A DNA stretch of 64,000 nt. It comes from UBA3839 sp902776985. GTDB taxonomy: Bacteria > Bacteroidota > Bacteroidia > Bacteroidales > Bacteroidaceae. The notes under the pieces are model-generated. The model searched no databases. It saw only the letters and a list, made by a program, of their open reading frames with translations, and was not told the DNA's origin. The stretch is from positions 96,703 through 160,702 of the forward strand of contig CACYSD010000007.1 in the NCBI GenBank assembly GCA_902776985.1, in the 5' to 3' direction. This document shows, piece after piece, positions 1-9,167 of this stretch (position 1 is its first letter; every line of letters begins with the position of its first letter). Made by a program: the position numbers and the translations under genes.

Positions 1-1
1 T

Positions 2-2602
2 ATTACCAAGCGCATGGAACATGAGGATCTCAGCATATTTGAATATGTGTTCTGCTGGCTCGGAAATACCGACCTGCTGCTCTCCATCATCAAGCTTATT
101 GAGGACAAGATGAACCTTGAACACGATGTGGAAGCAGGTGTGCAGATGATTATGCTCGTAGAGGACAGCATCCGTTTCTATTCATCCATATTGCCACATC
201 TGTATAAATTCGTGTTGCAGCAGAGTCTTCTCTTCGCAACCGAGGCTCTTAACTCGCAACTTGAGACACTGCGAATGCGTGGACGTCCAAAGATTGTGCT
301 TGCACGAAACTATGAAGAGGCATGGGAACTCTATGAGAAGAACAAGGACAATGTGCTCGGAGTTATTAGCGACTGCCGTTTCCCACGCAACGGAGTGAAG
401 CAGGAACTCGCTGGATTCGAACTTCTCTCTGCAATAAGGCAGAGCGACGAGTTTGTCCCACTCATTCTGGAATCATCGGAAATTGAACGTGCGGATCTGG
501 CACGGCAGTGCGGTGCTTCGTTCATCGACAAGAACTCCAAGAAGATGGGCGTGGATTTGCGTCGTCTTATCCTCCGCTATTTCGGTTTCGGAGACTTTAT
601 CTTCCGCGACCCACATACTATGCAGGAAGTGGCAAGAATCAAGAACCTGAAAGACCTGCAGGATAACATCTTCACCCTTCCGAGAGAATCGCTGCTTTAC
701 CACATTTCCCGAAACAACGTCAGTCGATGGCTGTCGTCGCGTGCGCTGTTCCCGATTTCGGAATTCCTCAAGCGCATCACTTGGAATTCTTTGCAGGATG
801 TCGATGCTCACCGTCAGATTATCTTCGATGCCATCGTTGCTTACCGAAAGATGAAGAATCAGGGAGTGGTGGCTGTCTTCCAGCGCGACCGTTTCGACAA
901 CTACTCCAATTTCCAACGAATCGGCGACGGATCACTGGGAGGAAAGGGGCGCGGCATTGCTTTTATTGACCATATTATCAAGCGTCACCCTGACCTGAAT
1001 AATTTCTCCAACGCTCGTGTCATGATTCCGAAGACTGTCGTACTCTGTACAGATATCTTCGACGAATTCATGGATACCAACGAACTCTATCAGGTAGCAC
1101 TCAGCGACCTGCCAGATGCAGACATCCTGCATCATTTTCTCCATGCCCGACTGCCGGAACGTCTTGCAGATGACCTCATGACATTCCTGGAAGTGGTACG
1201 TGAACCAATAGCCATACGCTCATCTTCACTGCTCGAGGACAGCCATTATCAGCCCTTTGCAGGAATCTACAGCACATACATGATTCCATACTGTGAAGAT
1301 AAATACCAACGTCTGCGAATGCTCAGCGATGCCATCAAGGGAGTCTATGCCAGTGTATTCTACCGCGCCAGCAAGGACTATATGGTGGCAACGTCGAATG
1401 TCATAGACCAGGAGAAAATGGCTGTCATTCTGCAGGAAGTCGTAGGAACGCAATATGGAGAGCGCTTCTATCCGCAGATATCTGGAGTGGCGCGCAGTGT
1501 GAACTATTACCCAATTGGTGAGGAAAGGGCAGAAGAGGGTGTAGTGAATCTTGCGCTCGGTCTTGGTAAATACATAGTCGACGGAGGACTCAACCTCCGT
1601 GTTTGTCCCTCTCATCCTGACAAAGTACTTCAAACCAGTGAAATGGACATCGCCTTGCGCGAGACACAGACATGCTTCTATGCTCTTGACCTGAAGAATA
1701 TGGGCGAGAACATAAGTACTGATGACGGTTTCAACCTCCTGAGATTGAATGTGCGTGAAGCCGACAAGGACGGGTCTTTGCAGTTCATCGCATCTACCTT
1801 TGATCCCTATGACCAGGTTATCCGTGACGGAATCTATGAGGGTGGACGTAAGATAATCACCTTCTGCAGCGTGCTGCAGTACGGAGTGTTCCCTTTGCCA
1901 GAGATACTCAGATTGTCCATGAATTACGGACAGTCTGAAATGCGCCGTCCTGTGGAGATAGAGTTTGCTGTACGTCTTAACCCGGACCGTACAGGAGAAT
2001 TCTACCTGTTGCAGATACGCCCGATGGTGGACATGAAAATGGCGTTAGAGGAAGATATTACACTGATTCCAGACGAAGAGGCACTCATCCGCTCTCACAA
2101 TGCCATAGGACATGGCATCCTGACTGATGTGCAGGATATAGTTTATGTCAAGACGATTGATCCGGAGACTGGAAATAATATCTACAGCGCATCCAACAAC
2201 TATGCTATTGCCGAGGAAATAGAGAGTATAAACCGCGAATTCCTCAACACACAGACGAACTATGTGCTTGTAGGTCCTGGACGATGGGGTTCAAGCGATT
2301 CTTGGCTTGGAGTGCCAGTCAAGTGGCCTGCAATCAGTGCCGCGAAAGTGATTGTAGAAGCCGGACTCAACAACTACCGTGTAGATCCCAGCCAGGGAAC
2401 ACACTTCTTCCAGAATCTTACCAGCTTTGGAGTAGGGTACTTCACAGTCAATGACTATATTGATGATGGCATTTACCGGCAGGAAATTCTTAACGCCATG
2501 CCTGCAGTACATGAAACAGCCCATGTACGCCATGTACATTTCGATACTCCACTGACCATCAAAATTGATGGAATGAAGAAAGAAGGAATCATTATGAAAT
2601 GA
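2..2602 (+). CDS. Receiver / PEP-pyruvate-binding (PPDK N-terminal-like) protein, 5' partial
   Basis: The reading frame is open to the window edge, so the true start lies upstream; the first Met inside is at base 14 (numbering below is from it). The first ~40 residues look like the end of one receiver domain. A second receiver domain follows, with the acidic pair E50-D51, phospho-acceptor D120, S154 and K173 all present. From about residue 298 (GDGSLGGKGRG) the protein matches the nucleotide-binding half of PEP synthase/pyruvate phosphate dikinase, including an IRSSSLLEDS motif and the LLQIRPMVD end. The phosphohistidine and PEP-binding catalytic halves are absent, so it is probably not a complete PEP synthase. 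A signalling-controlled ATP-grasp-like enzyme or regulator is more likely (inference). Its stop overlaps the comF start (ATGA). Confidence 0.8.
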   Translation: MTKRMEHEDLSIFEYVFCWLGNTDLLLSIIKLIEDKMNLEHDVEAGVQMIMLVEDSIRFYSSILPHLYKFVLQQSLLFATEALNSQLETLRMRGRPKIVLARNYEEAWELYEKNKDNVLGVISDCRFPRNGVKQELAGFELLSAIRQSDEFVPLILESSEIERADLARQCGASFIDKNSKKMGVDLRRLILRYFGFGDFIFRDPHTMQEVARIKNLKDLQDNIFTLPRESLLYHISRNNVSRWLSSRALFPISEFLKRITWNSLQDVDAHRQIIFDAIVAYRKMKNQGVVAVFQRDRFDNYSNFQRIGDGSLGGKGRGIAFIDHIIKRHPDLNNFSNARVMIPKTVVLCTDIFDEFMDTNELYQVALSDLPDADILHHFLHARLPERLADDLMTFLEVVREPIAIRSSSLLEDSHYQPFAGIYSTYMIPYCEDKYQRLRMLSDAIKGVYASVFYRASKDYMVATSNVIDQEKMAVILQEVVGTQYGERFYPQISGVARSVNYYPIGEERAEEGVVNLALGLGKYIVDGGLNLRVCPSHPDKVLQTSEMDIALRETQTCFYALDLKNMGENISTDDGFNLLRLNVREADKDGSLQFIASTFDPYDQVIRDGIYEGGRKIITFCSVLQYGVFPLPEILRLSMNYGQSEMRRPVEIEFAVRLNPDRTGEFYLLQIRPMVDMKMALEEDITLIPDEEALIRSHNAIGHGILTDVQDIVYVKTIDPETGNNIYSASNNYAIAEEIESINREFLNTQTNYVLVGPGRWGSSDSWLGVPVKWPAISAAKVIVEAGLNNYRVDPSQGTHFFQNLTSFGVGYFTVNDYIDDGIYRQEILNAMPAVHETAHVRHVHFDTPLTIKIDGMKKEGIIMK

Positions 2603-3402
2603 AGAATATAGGGGGCTTCTTAGACTTTCTGTTTCCCCGCACCTGTGCGATGTGTGGGGAACGGTTGACTGTAGGTGAGAAAGAAGTGTGTGCTCGATGC
2701 GTCATGCAGTTGCACAGACTTCGTTATGACGGTGATGGCCATCATGGCTATATAGAACGGCTCTTCTGGGCAAAGATACCGATAGAGAAAGCCACATCAA
2801 TGTTCTATTACGAGGGAGGGGAGGCGCGTCGCTTATTGCACTCAATAAAATACAGAAACCGTCCACGTGCAGGAGAGGAATTGGCAAAAGTATTTGCACG
2901 TGAAATGCTTGACGAGGATTTCTTTGATGAGGTTGATGGGATAGTGGCAGTACCACTACATTGGCGAAGAAGATTACGCAGAGGGTATAATCAGTCTGAC
3001 TATATAGCCCGTGGGATTAGTAGCATCACCCAGATACCTGTGTTGCGAAACGTCATAAAAAGAACCGTGAATAATTCGACTCAGACTCACCTCAACCATT
3101 TCCAGCGGCAGGAGAATGTCAAGGATATATTTCGCCTGACCAGACCTGATATGGTTGTAGGTAAGCATATTCTGCTGGTTGACGACGTGATGACTACAGG
3201 GGCAACAATCCTTTCCTGTGCTCAGGAACTGGCTTCAATCCCCGATGTCAGTATATCAGTGTTTACACTTGCTCTCGCCAACCAACCAGTAGATTTTGCG
3301 GTTTATGAGAACACCCCTATGGAATATGAGTTCCATGTCCGCCCAACTACTCCTCAGAAGGACGCTTCAGCTGATTCCTCTGAATTGGATTTGCCGTATT
3401 GA
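2599..3402 (+). CDS. comF: ComF family phosphoribosyltransferase-like protein
   Basis: 267 residues. The N-terminus carries a double CxxC zinc-binding motif (CAMCGERL...CARC), followed by a type I phosphoribosyltransferase fold whose PRPP-binding loop is visible as ILLVDDVMTTGATI. This is the standard ComF/GntX architecture. In competent bacteria ComF supports single-stranded DNA import; in most Bacteroidetes its role is not established. The start overlaps the stop of the upstream gene by four bases (ATGA), so the two are probably translationally coupled. Length is normal for the family. Confidence 0.9.
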   Translation: MKNIGGFLDFLFPRTCAMCGERLTVGEKEVCARCVMQLHRLRYDGDGHHGYIERLFWAKIPIEKATSMFYYEGGEARRLLHSIKYRNRPRAGEELAKVFAREMLDEDFFDEVDGIVAVPLHWRRRLRRGYNQSDYIARGISSITQIPVLRNVIKRTVNNSTQTHLNHFQRQENVKDIFRLTRPDMVVGKHILLVDDVMTTGATILSCAQELASIPDVSISVFTLALANQPVDFAVYENTPMEYEFHVRPTTPQKDASADSSELDLPY

Positions 3403-3469
3403 TGGAGAAATCAGAGCGTTGGTACGAAAAAAACAGTATGGTTTGTGCTGTTTTTTGAGAAAAAGTATG

Positions 3470-3517
3470 TAACTTTGCAACGCAAATGACGCCAGAGTGC
3501 TTTGCACGGTTGTCATT
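3470..3517 (+). promoter_or_regulatory. Promoter -7 box and small leader hairpin before the Nif3 gene
   Basis: TAACTTTG at 3470-3477 fits the Bacteroidetes -7 consensus TAnnTTTG. Just downstream, AATGAC (3485-3490) can pair with GTCATT (3512-3517) and TGC with GCA inside it, giving a small leader hairpin. The -33 element is not clear. Confidence 0.55.
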
Positions 3518-3542
3518 AGCGTAGGAGAAAACGACTACTTAC

Positions 3543-4325
3543 ATGAAATTACGGGATGTTATTGTAACCCTTGAACGTTTTGCTCCTCTGTCCCTGCAGG
3601 ACGAGTACGATAATGCCGGACTGCAGATTGGATTAACAGAGGATGCTGAAGTCTCAGGGGTATTATTGTGTCTGGACGTCACTGAGGATGTGATTGACGA
3701 GGCGGTGGCTTGCGGCTGCAATGTGGTTGTAAGTCATCATCCTTTGCTGTTCCATCCTTTGCGCAGAATTGCCGGTGAAGACTATGTGCAGCGTTGTGTG
3801 ATGCATGCCATCCGCTGCGGTGTGGCAGTGTACAGCGCACATACCAATCTGGACAATGCACCTGGTGGTGTAAGCTGGCGCATGGCAGAGAAGATGAGAC
3901 TGACCGATGTGAAGGTATTGCAGCCGAATGAAGGCGTGGAAGGTGCCGGAGCCGGTGTTGTCGGAGATCTGCCGGAGGCAATGAGTGCTGATGAATTCTG
4001 TGGTTTGCTGAGGAATTGTTTCAAGTTGGACTGTGTGCGTCATAACGATGTGGGTCAGCGTAGCATTAAACGTGTTGCTCTGTGTGGTGGAGCAGGTGCT
4101 TTCTTGATGTCAACAGCGTTGAGAGCCGGTGCAGACGCTTTCGTAACAGGCGAGATAGGTTATCATCGTTTCTTCGGCTATGAGAATCAGATGCTCCTTG
4201 CAGAGATTGGTCACTATGAGAGCGAGCAATACACCGTGGATCTGTTTGCAGACATCCTCTCTCCAACCGGAGTGCGTATCTGCAAAACACAGTTGAAGAC
4301 AAATCCTGTAAGGTATAGAGTGTGA
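3543..4325 (+). CDS. Nif3-like dinuclear metal centre protein
   Basis: 260 residues, a match to the NIF3/YqfO (GTP cyclohydrolase I type 2 homolog) family without the inserted central domain of some members. The metal-ligand motifs are all visible: VVSHHPLLFHP near residue 60, SAHTNLDNAPGG near 95, and EIGYHRFF with GHYESEQYTV near the C-terminus. The family binds two metal ions and forms a toroidal hexamer; its cellular function remains unclear. The gene has its own likely promoter at 3470 and ends just before an A-rich repeat tract. The neighbouring zinc-ribbon gene is a frequent partner of Nif3 in Bacteroidetes (from memory). Confidence 0.92.
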   Translation: MKLRDVIVTLERFAPLSLQDEYDNAGLQIGLTEDAEVSGVLLCLDVTEDVIDEAVACGCNVVVSHHPLLFHPLRRIAGEDYVQRCVMHAIRCGVAVYSAHTNLDNAPGGVSWRMAEKMRLTDVKVLQPNEGVEGAGAGVVGDLPEAMSADEFCGLLRNCFKLDCVRHNDVGQRSIKRVALCGGAGAFLMSTALRAGADAFVTGEIGYHRFFGYENQMLLAEIGHYESEQYTVDLFADILSPTGVRICKTQLKTNPVRYRV

Positions 4326-4382
4326 AAGGCGCTTTGTAGTCGTTATTACGTTATAACTTTATATTGTAATTACGCCTGCGCC

Positions 4383-4481
4383 TTAAAAACTTAAGAACTC
4401 AAAAACTTAAGAACTCAAAAACTCAAGAACTTAAGAACTTAAAAACTTAAAAACTCAAGAACTTAAAAACTCAAAAACTAA
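4383..4481 (+). repeat. A-rich dispersed repeat (AACTTAAAAA / AACTCAAAAA units), longest copy
   Basis: About 100 bases made of near-exact 10- to 11-base phrases: AAAAACTTAAG, AACTCAAAAAC, AACTTAAGAAC. Shorter copies of the same phrases occur at 5435-5465, 16099-16138, 24394-24445, 32388-32407, 41742-41772, 46683-46715 and 47496-47525. This copy fills the leader of the zinc-ribbon gene that starts at 4492. Confidence 0.85.
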
Positions 4482-4491
4482 AATATTTATT

Positions 4492-5325
4492 ATGGCAAGA
4501 CGTAAAGAAACAACTCCAGTAGACATGACTGTTGAGGAGAAACTGAAGAATCTCTATCAGCTGCAGTGCATGTTGTCGGAAATCGACAAAATTCGCATTT
4601 TGCGTGGCGAACTTCCACTTGAAGTAGAGGACCTTGAGGATGAAATCGAAGGACTCAAGACCCGTGTAGAGAAATCAACTGCTGAGGTGGCAGAAATTCG
4701 CCAGCGAATCAATGAGTTCAAGACTGCAATTGATTTGGCAAACCGTAAGCTTGAGGAATATAAGACTCAGCTCGACAATGTCCGCAACAACCGTGAGTAT
4801 GATCTCTTGAACAAGGAAATAGAGTTCCAGACTCTTGAGGTTGAACTGGCTCAGAAGCGTATTCGTGAAGGTCAGGCTGCAGAGAAAGACAAAGAAGCTC
4901 TCATTGAGCGCAGCAAGGCAACCCTTGAGGAGCGTACTCAGGACTTGGAGGAGAAGAAGAATGAATTGGACGAAATCGTTGCAGAGACCAAGGCAGAGGA
5001 GGAGAAGCTCCGTGAACGTGCAAAGAACCTGGAACTTCTGATTGAGCCACGTTTGCTTCAGTCGTTCAAGCGTATCCGCAAGAATTCACGCAACGGTTTG
5101 GGTATCGTATATGTTCAGCGTGATGCCTGCGGTGGTTGCTTCGCTCAGATTCCACCACAGCGTCAGCTCGACGTTCGTATGCGCAAGAAAATCATCGTTT
5201 GCGAGTATTGCGGTCGTATTCTGATTGACCCAGAACTGGCTGGTGTTAAGATTGAAAACGCCAAGGCTGAAAAACCAAAGAGAAAAAGAAGTATTAGAAA
5301 AAAGTCGGACGAAGAGACTGAATAG
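4492..5325 (+). CDS. Coiled-coil / C4 zinc-ribbon protein
   Basis: 277 residues. Residues ~30-190 are a long charged coiled coil (repeated E/K-rich heptads). They are followed by a C4 zinc ribbon with C213-x2-C216 and C237-x2-C240, then a very basic tail (KPKRKRSIRKKSDEE). This is the COG1579 architecture, whose members have been suggested to bind nucleic acid; the biochemical role is unknown. The ATG at 4492 follows the A-rich repeat tract directly. A strong bidirectional terminator follows the stop at 5331-5376. Confidence 0.88.
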   Translation: MARRKETTPVDMTVEEKLKNLYQLQCMLSEIDKIRILRGELPLEVEDLEDEIEGLKTRVEKSTAEVAEIRQRINEFKTAIDLANRKLEEYKTQLDNVRNNREYDLLNKEIEFQTLEVELAQKRIREGQAAEKDKEALIERSKATLEERTQDLEEKKNELDEIVAETKAEEEKLRERAKNLELLIEPRLLQSFKRIRKNSRNGLGIVYVQRDACGGCFAQIPPQRQLDVRMRKKIIVCEYCGRILIDPELAGVKIENAKAEKPKRKRSIRKKSDEETE

Positions 5326-5330
5326 TAAAT

Positions 5331-5376
5331 AAAAAAAGCTGCCATCTTTCAAATTGAAGGATGGCAGCTTTTTTTT
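5331..5376. terminator. Bidirectional intrinsic terminator between convergent genes
   Basis: A 16-base stem (AAAAAAAGCTGCCATC pairing with GATGGCAGCTTTTTTT) with T-runs on both strands. It sits between the stops of the rightward zinc-ribbon gene and the leftward secreted protein. Confidence 0.92.
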
Positions 5377-5388
5377 ATATGTTAAACA

Positions 5389-7791
5389 TTAGAATCTGAC
5401 TTTCTTTCCGTTTATGATGTAAACACCATTTGGTAAGTTTTGAGTTTTTGAGTTCTTAAGTTTTCGTCCACTGAGGTCGTACCAATTGTTATTGGATTCT
5501 TCATTGACTAATTCATTCTTCTGGATGCCCACAGCTTCGGGTGTGAAACTACCATAGAACAGGAGACGAACATTGGAATATACACTCCACGTTCCTGCAT
5601 CGTTGGCGGTAGCTCTGACTCCAACACGAACACGATAACTGTCGCGCTTTTGATTAGCTACAACCATATTGTCGTAAAGTCCATTGGCAAAATATGTCTT
5701 CACTCCTTCGATAGAGGTAGGAACATATGTTCCATCGGTTAGGAGAGCATCGTCCTCGTTGAGAGCCGATGGCTGACGGTCTGCCATGATGTTCTTAATT
5801 GCAGTGTTTGTAGCTGTTGTTTGCAGGTAAATGGAGGCGCTGCTCTTGTCGGTGCCGTTAACAAAGTCATTAAAGACAGCATCAGTCTCTCCAGGACGTT
5901 GGAAAGCCTGCAGACGGAAAGCATAGGTTCCCTTAGGCATACCGGTTATTTCCTGATAGATGTTGAATGTGGCATCGTTGAAATGAACGATTCCATCGGT
6001 CTGAGTGTAGGTTCTGCTTGGTACCCATCCGTAGGAGAGATCTGCCTTCATGCCAGCGTTGGTCAGCATGCAGGTGATGTCGAATGGCTGGTCGATGTCT
6101 GTTGGTTCAACATTAGCAAGGAATGTGGCTGCTGCAGTACGCAGGTCTGTACGGACTGCCTCTACTGCTGATGGATCTATCGCTGCTGCCATATCTGTTT
6201 CTGCCTTTGAAATAGCTGCGGTAAATGTGGCGTCTATGTCATCGCCAGTAGTAATGTGAGGAACAGAGAGCATTGCCTTATATTGAGCAAGCGAATTGCT
6301 GACTTCTTCCTTGATGATAGTGAAGCCACCGTTGTCGAAAACAGGAATCTCATCTGCTGTGAGGATAACCCATCGCTGTGCTGTGGCTGAATTGGCGATG
6401 TCGAATGTGCTTGCATTCACAATGCCGTTGGCTGCGGCTGTCATGGCAGCTGGTTCCCATCCGCTTTCAGGATGAATAATCCAATATCCACGCATCGTGC
6501 TGACGTTGTTGCCCAGGCCAATCTCTACGTCCACTCTGCCTTTCATTAAATGAAGATTTTCTGAATCGGTAGTGGCACCAGTTAATTGGGTTAGTCTGAA
6601 ACGGTTGGAAGAGTATGAGATATAGCGTCCGCTGCCGGCATTCTTAATCTGGTAGTACTGATTGCTTGGAGTGAAAGTGAAATACCAAGCGGCTGCATCA
6701 TCGGCGAGAGCTTCCTCTGCAGTCATCTCTACCCATTTGAGAACGTGTGCTGATGTTTCTACGAGGTAGCTTGTGTAGAGACCGTTTTTAGAAGATTCGC
6801 TCTTGATGTAGTATTTCTCACCTTCGTTGTGAGGGAATGCCCAATATGGTTCAGCAAAGAGACTGGATGTGTGTTGGAGACCATCTTCTCCGAGAGCCTG
6901 ACACACAAGTGAACAACCGATATAGAGCGCGTCTGAACCATTGTCTTCCGATGCACCGTTGATGCCATAGGGCCACATGTGCTGGTAGTCGCCTTTGAGG
7001 ACTGCCGAAGCATCATTGTCCCAGAATTGCAGTACTTCGGTTACGCGGTCGCCCAACCAATTGCCGCTACCTGTGGTGTAACCCGCTGCATTGCTTGTAC
7101 CTGAACGGAGGTTGAATCTTGCCCATTCAGTGTTAGCCCAAGGAATCACTCCGACACCGTGCAGCATCTCGTGCATGATGGTTCCGCAGCGCTGATAGCT
7201 TGAGTTGCTACCTACACGAATCCATCCTCCATAGGAACAGTCTGCGGTTTGTACTCCGTCAACAAAACCAACGCTTGCACGGAATCCTTTTATTTCAGTT
7301 AGGGCGTTCCACCAGTTAATGGCGGTTTCAGAGGCAGCTTTTATTCGAGTGTCTGCATCTGTGTTGTTGCTTGAACGGAATTCGAGACGGATTTGTCCTT
7401 TGGGAATAGTGTAGAAACGAATGACTTCGCCATATCCAACTGCGTCTTCAGATGTCTTTGCGTATGCACGGGCATAATACTCAGTAGCTGGCTCAAGGTC
7501 TTTCATCCAGAAGATTTCGCCTTTGTTAGAGATGAACTCAGTGGTATGTCCTATGGCAGTCTCAAGGGTTATATCAGCAGATGTTCCCCAACAGAAACCA
7601 TGTTCAGTAACAGTGGTGCCGTTTTCTTTTACCGTCATACGTCCGAAGGCCATAGTAGCTCCACGGGCATAGCGTGTATCTGTAGTGACGATAGGAACTT
7701 TCTTGTCACCGTCGTTGGTGGTTGCTTGCGTTAAGTTGAAAGTACCTGCAAGCACAAAAAGAGTTAGTAGAAGTAAAAGTTTACTTTTCAT
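5389..7791 (-). CDS. Secreted multidomain protein with FN3-like and zincin (HExxH) domains and sorting tail
   Basis: 800 residues. A signal peptide (MKSKLLLLLTLFVLAGTFN) is followed by a fibronectin-III-like domain (~30-130, ending DLEPATEYYARAY). Next is a peptidase-like domain with H207-E-x-x-H211-x-x-G214, and then ricin-like, FIVAR-like and carbohydrate-binding-like segments. The C-terminus (YDLSGRKL...LPNGVYIINGKKVRF) has the Bacteroidetes sorting-tail pattern seen with type IX secretion. The third zinc ligand of metzincins (H/D at +10 from the first His) is not obvious: position 217 is Pro, so catalysis is uncertain. The KLKNSKTQNL stretch in the tail is encoded by a copy of the dispersed A-rich repeat (5435-5465). 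Likely acts on host or diet glycoprotein at or beyond the outer membrane (inference). Confidence 0.8.
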   Translation of the reverse strand: MKSKLLLLLTLFVLAGTFNLTQATTNDGDKKVPIVTTDTRYARGATMAFGRMTVKENGTTVTEHGFCWGTSADITLETAIGHTTEFISNKGEIFWMKDLEPATEYYARAYAKTSEDAVGYGEVIRFYTIPKGQIRLEFRSSNNTDADTRIKAASETAINWWNALTEIKGFRASVGFVDGVQTADCSYGGWIRVGSNSSYQRCGTIMHEMLHGVGVIPWANTEWARFNLRSGTSNAAGYTTGSGNWLGDRVTEVLQFWDNDASAVLKGDYQHMWPYGINGASEDNGSDALYIGCSLVCQALGEDGLQHTSSLFAEPYWAFPHNEGEKYYIKSESSKNGLYTSYLVETSAHVLKWVEMTAEEALADDAAAWYFTFTPSNQYYQIKNAGSGRYISYSSNRFRLTQLTGATTDSENLHLMKGRVDVEIGLGNNVSTMRGYWIIHPESGWEPAAMTAAANGIVNASTFDIANSATAQRWVILTADEIPVFDNGGFTIIKEEVSNSLAQYKAMLSVPHITTGDDIDATFTAAISKAETDMAAAIDPSAVEAVRTDLRTAAATFLANVEPTDIDQPFDITCMLTNAGMKADLSYGWVPSRTYTQTDGIVHFNDATFNIYQEITGMPKGTYAFRLQAFQRPGETDAVFNDFVNGTDKSSASIYLQTTATNTAIKNIMADRQPSALNEDDALLTDGTYVPTSIEGVKTYFANGLYDNMVVANQKRDSYRVRVGVRATANDAGTWSVYSNVRLLFYGSFTPEAVGIQKNELVNEESNNNWYDLSGRKLKNSKTQNLPNGVYIINGKKVRF

Positions 7792-7834
7792 AAGCAGTAG
7801 TAGTTATTTAGTTGTTTATATGTTAGTCTTGGCG

Positions 7835-7866
7835 CAAAATTAAGAATAATCGTTGAACTATGCAAA
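7835..7866 (-). promoter_or_regulatory. Promoter for the leftward secreted zincin-like gene
   Basis: Read on the minus strand: TTTG (7863-7866), 20 bases, TAATTTTG (7835-7842). This fits the Bacteroidetes -33/-7 pattern, about 45 bases upstream of the ATG at 7791. Confidence 0.6.
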
Positions 7867-7933
7867 TTAAATCCAAATAGTTTGCTATTTAATAAAATCT
7901 TAAAGATTGTTTACAAAAATGCGCAAAAATAAA

Positions 7934-7963
7934 TTGAGGTATGACATAATTTGTTTATCTTTG
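7934..7963 (+). promoter_or_regulatory. Promoter for the rightward secreted pair
   Basis: TTG (7934-7936), 19 bases, TATCTTTG (7956-7963), with the ATG at 8007. This is a full match to the Bacteroidetes primary sigma pattern, divergent from the promoter at 7835-7866. Confidence 0.7.
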
Positions 7964-8006
7964 CCCTTTGAATACTAACTAAAAAAGAATTTAACTAACT
8001 ATTCTT

Positions 8007-9134
8007 ATGAGATTTTTATATCCAACGAAGAGGCAAGCAGTGTTTTTGCTTGCCATTACAGCATTTCTGCTTAATTCCACAGCAATAATGGCACAAAAGT
8101 CTGTTCTTCATGCACGTAGGACAGTCGTTCTTGGAGCTAAGAATATGCTGCTTACAAAGAGTAATGGTACCACATATTATTATATGGTAACAAGTGAGAA
8201 CCCCGCTGTAGTGAAAATTCAGGGAGATAATGTTTTGCTTGGCAGTGATACATTTGAGAAGAGCGAAATCAAATCCATCAGATTCAAGGAGATGGAGAAG
8301 ATTCTGCTTAATGAAGATTCTACGGTGTACAATACAGCCCAGACAGTGGAGCATGGTCTGGTGGGTCTTCGCCGCTCGCTGAACACGGGTAAATGGAACT
8401 CTATAGTCTTGCCGTTTGCTCTCACCGGAGAACAGATTCTCGATGCATTCGGAGAAGGAACGATGGTGGCAGAGTTCAAGGGGATAAAAGAGGACGATAA
8501 CGCTACCGTGGAGCTAAATAGCCTCAATATCAACACTTCGGGAGTGGTGATGAAAGCCAATTACTGCTATTTGATACGCCCGACAAACGAGCCTGACTAT
8601 ACAGCAGACCAGCGAGTGACGACCTTTGGTGGTACCAAGCTCTACGGACCGATTTACCTGCTGCCAAATATCAATATGTCTGCCAAGCAGAGTCCGAGAA
8701 CGCAGCTGTTCAGTTCTGAAGACAAGGCAACATCGATTCGCCTGCGTGGCACTTATGCTATGTTGGACAATTCGGTTCTGTTAGGCTCTGTAGTTCGTAA
8801 CAAGAAAATCGCTCCTGGAACATTCATGATAAATGATGAAGGTTTGATGGCAGAGAATGTAGACAGCACTATTGTAAAGGCTTTTGCATCATGGATTGTG
8901 AACGAAGGGGAGACAAAATCCTTGCGCTTCTATATCAACGGAGCAGAGGAGGACATTTCTGCAATTGCAGATGCTATTTGCCTGCCAACGGTGTTCGCTA
9001 CCAAATCCGAAGCTGATGTATATGATATCCACGGACGCAGGATTGCTCATCTCAGAGACGGAGAGGCCATAGGCAGTCTGAATCTTCCCAGTGGAATTTA
9101 TATAGTTAGAGGATTGAAAGTGGTTGTGAAATAA
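8007..9134 (+). CDS. Secreted Bacteroidetes protein of unknown function with sorting-like tail
   Basis: 375 residues. The N-terminal signal peptide probably ends near ...STAIMAQ (residue ~29). No catalytic motif was recognised; the middle (KWNSIVLPF...) resembles a domain common in large Prevotella surface proteins. The C-terminus (YDIHGRRIAHLRDG...LPSGIYIVRGLKVVVK) matches the sorting-tail pattern. The next secreted gene starts about 35 bases downstream, suggesting one transcript from the promoter at 7934. Function is not assigned. Confidence 0.75.
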   Translation: MRFLYPTKRQAVFLLAITAFLLNSTAIMAQKSVLHARRTVVLGAKNMLLTKSNGTTYYYMVTSENPAVVKIQGDNVLLGSDTFEKSEIKSIRFKEMEKILLNEDSTVYNTAQTVEHGLVGLRRSLNTGKWNSIVLPFALTGEQILDAFGEGTMVAEFKGIKEDDNATVELNSLNINTSGVVMKANYCYLIRPTNEPDYTADQRVTTFGGTKLYGPIYLLPNINMSAKQSPRTQLFSSEDKATSIRLRGTYAMLDNSVLLGSVVRNKKIAPGTFMINDEGLMAENVDSTIVKAFASWIVNEGETKSLRFYINGAEEDISAIADAICLPTVFATKSEADVYDIHGRRIAHLRDGEAIGSLNLPSGIYIVRGLKVVVK

Positions 9135-9167
9135 AAATTGTTTTCCAGTATTAAAAAAATTATTGAC

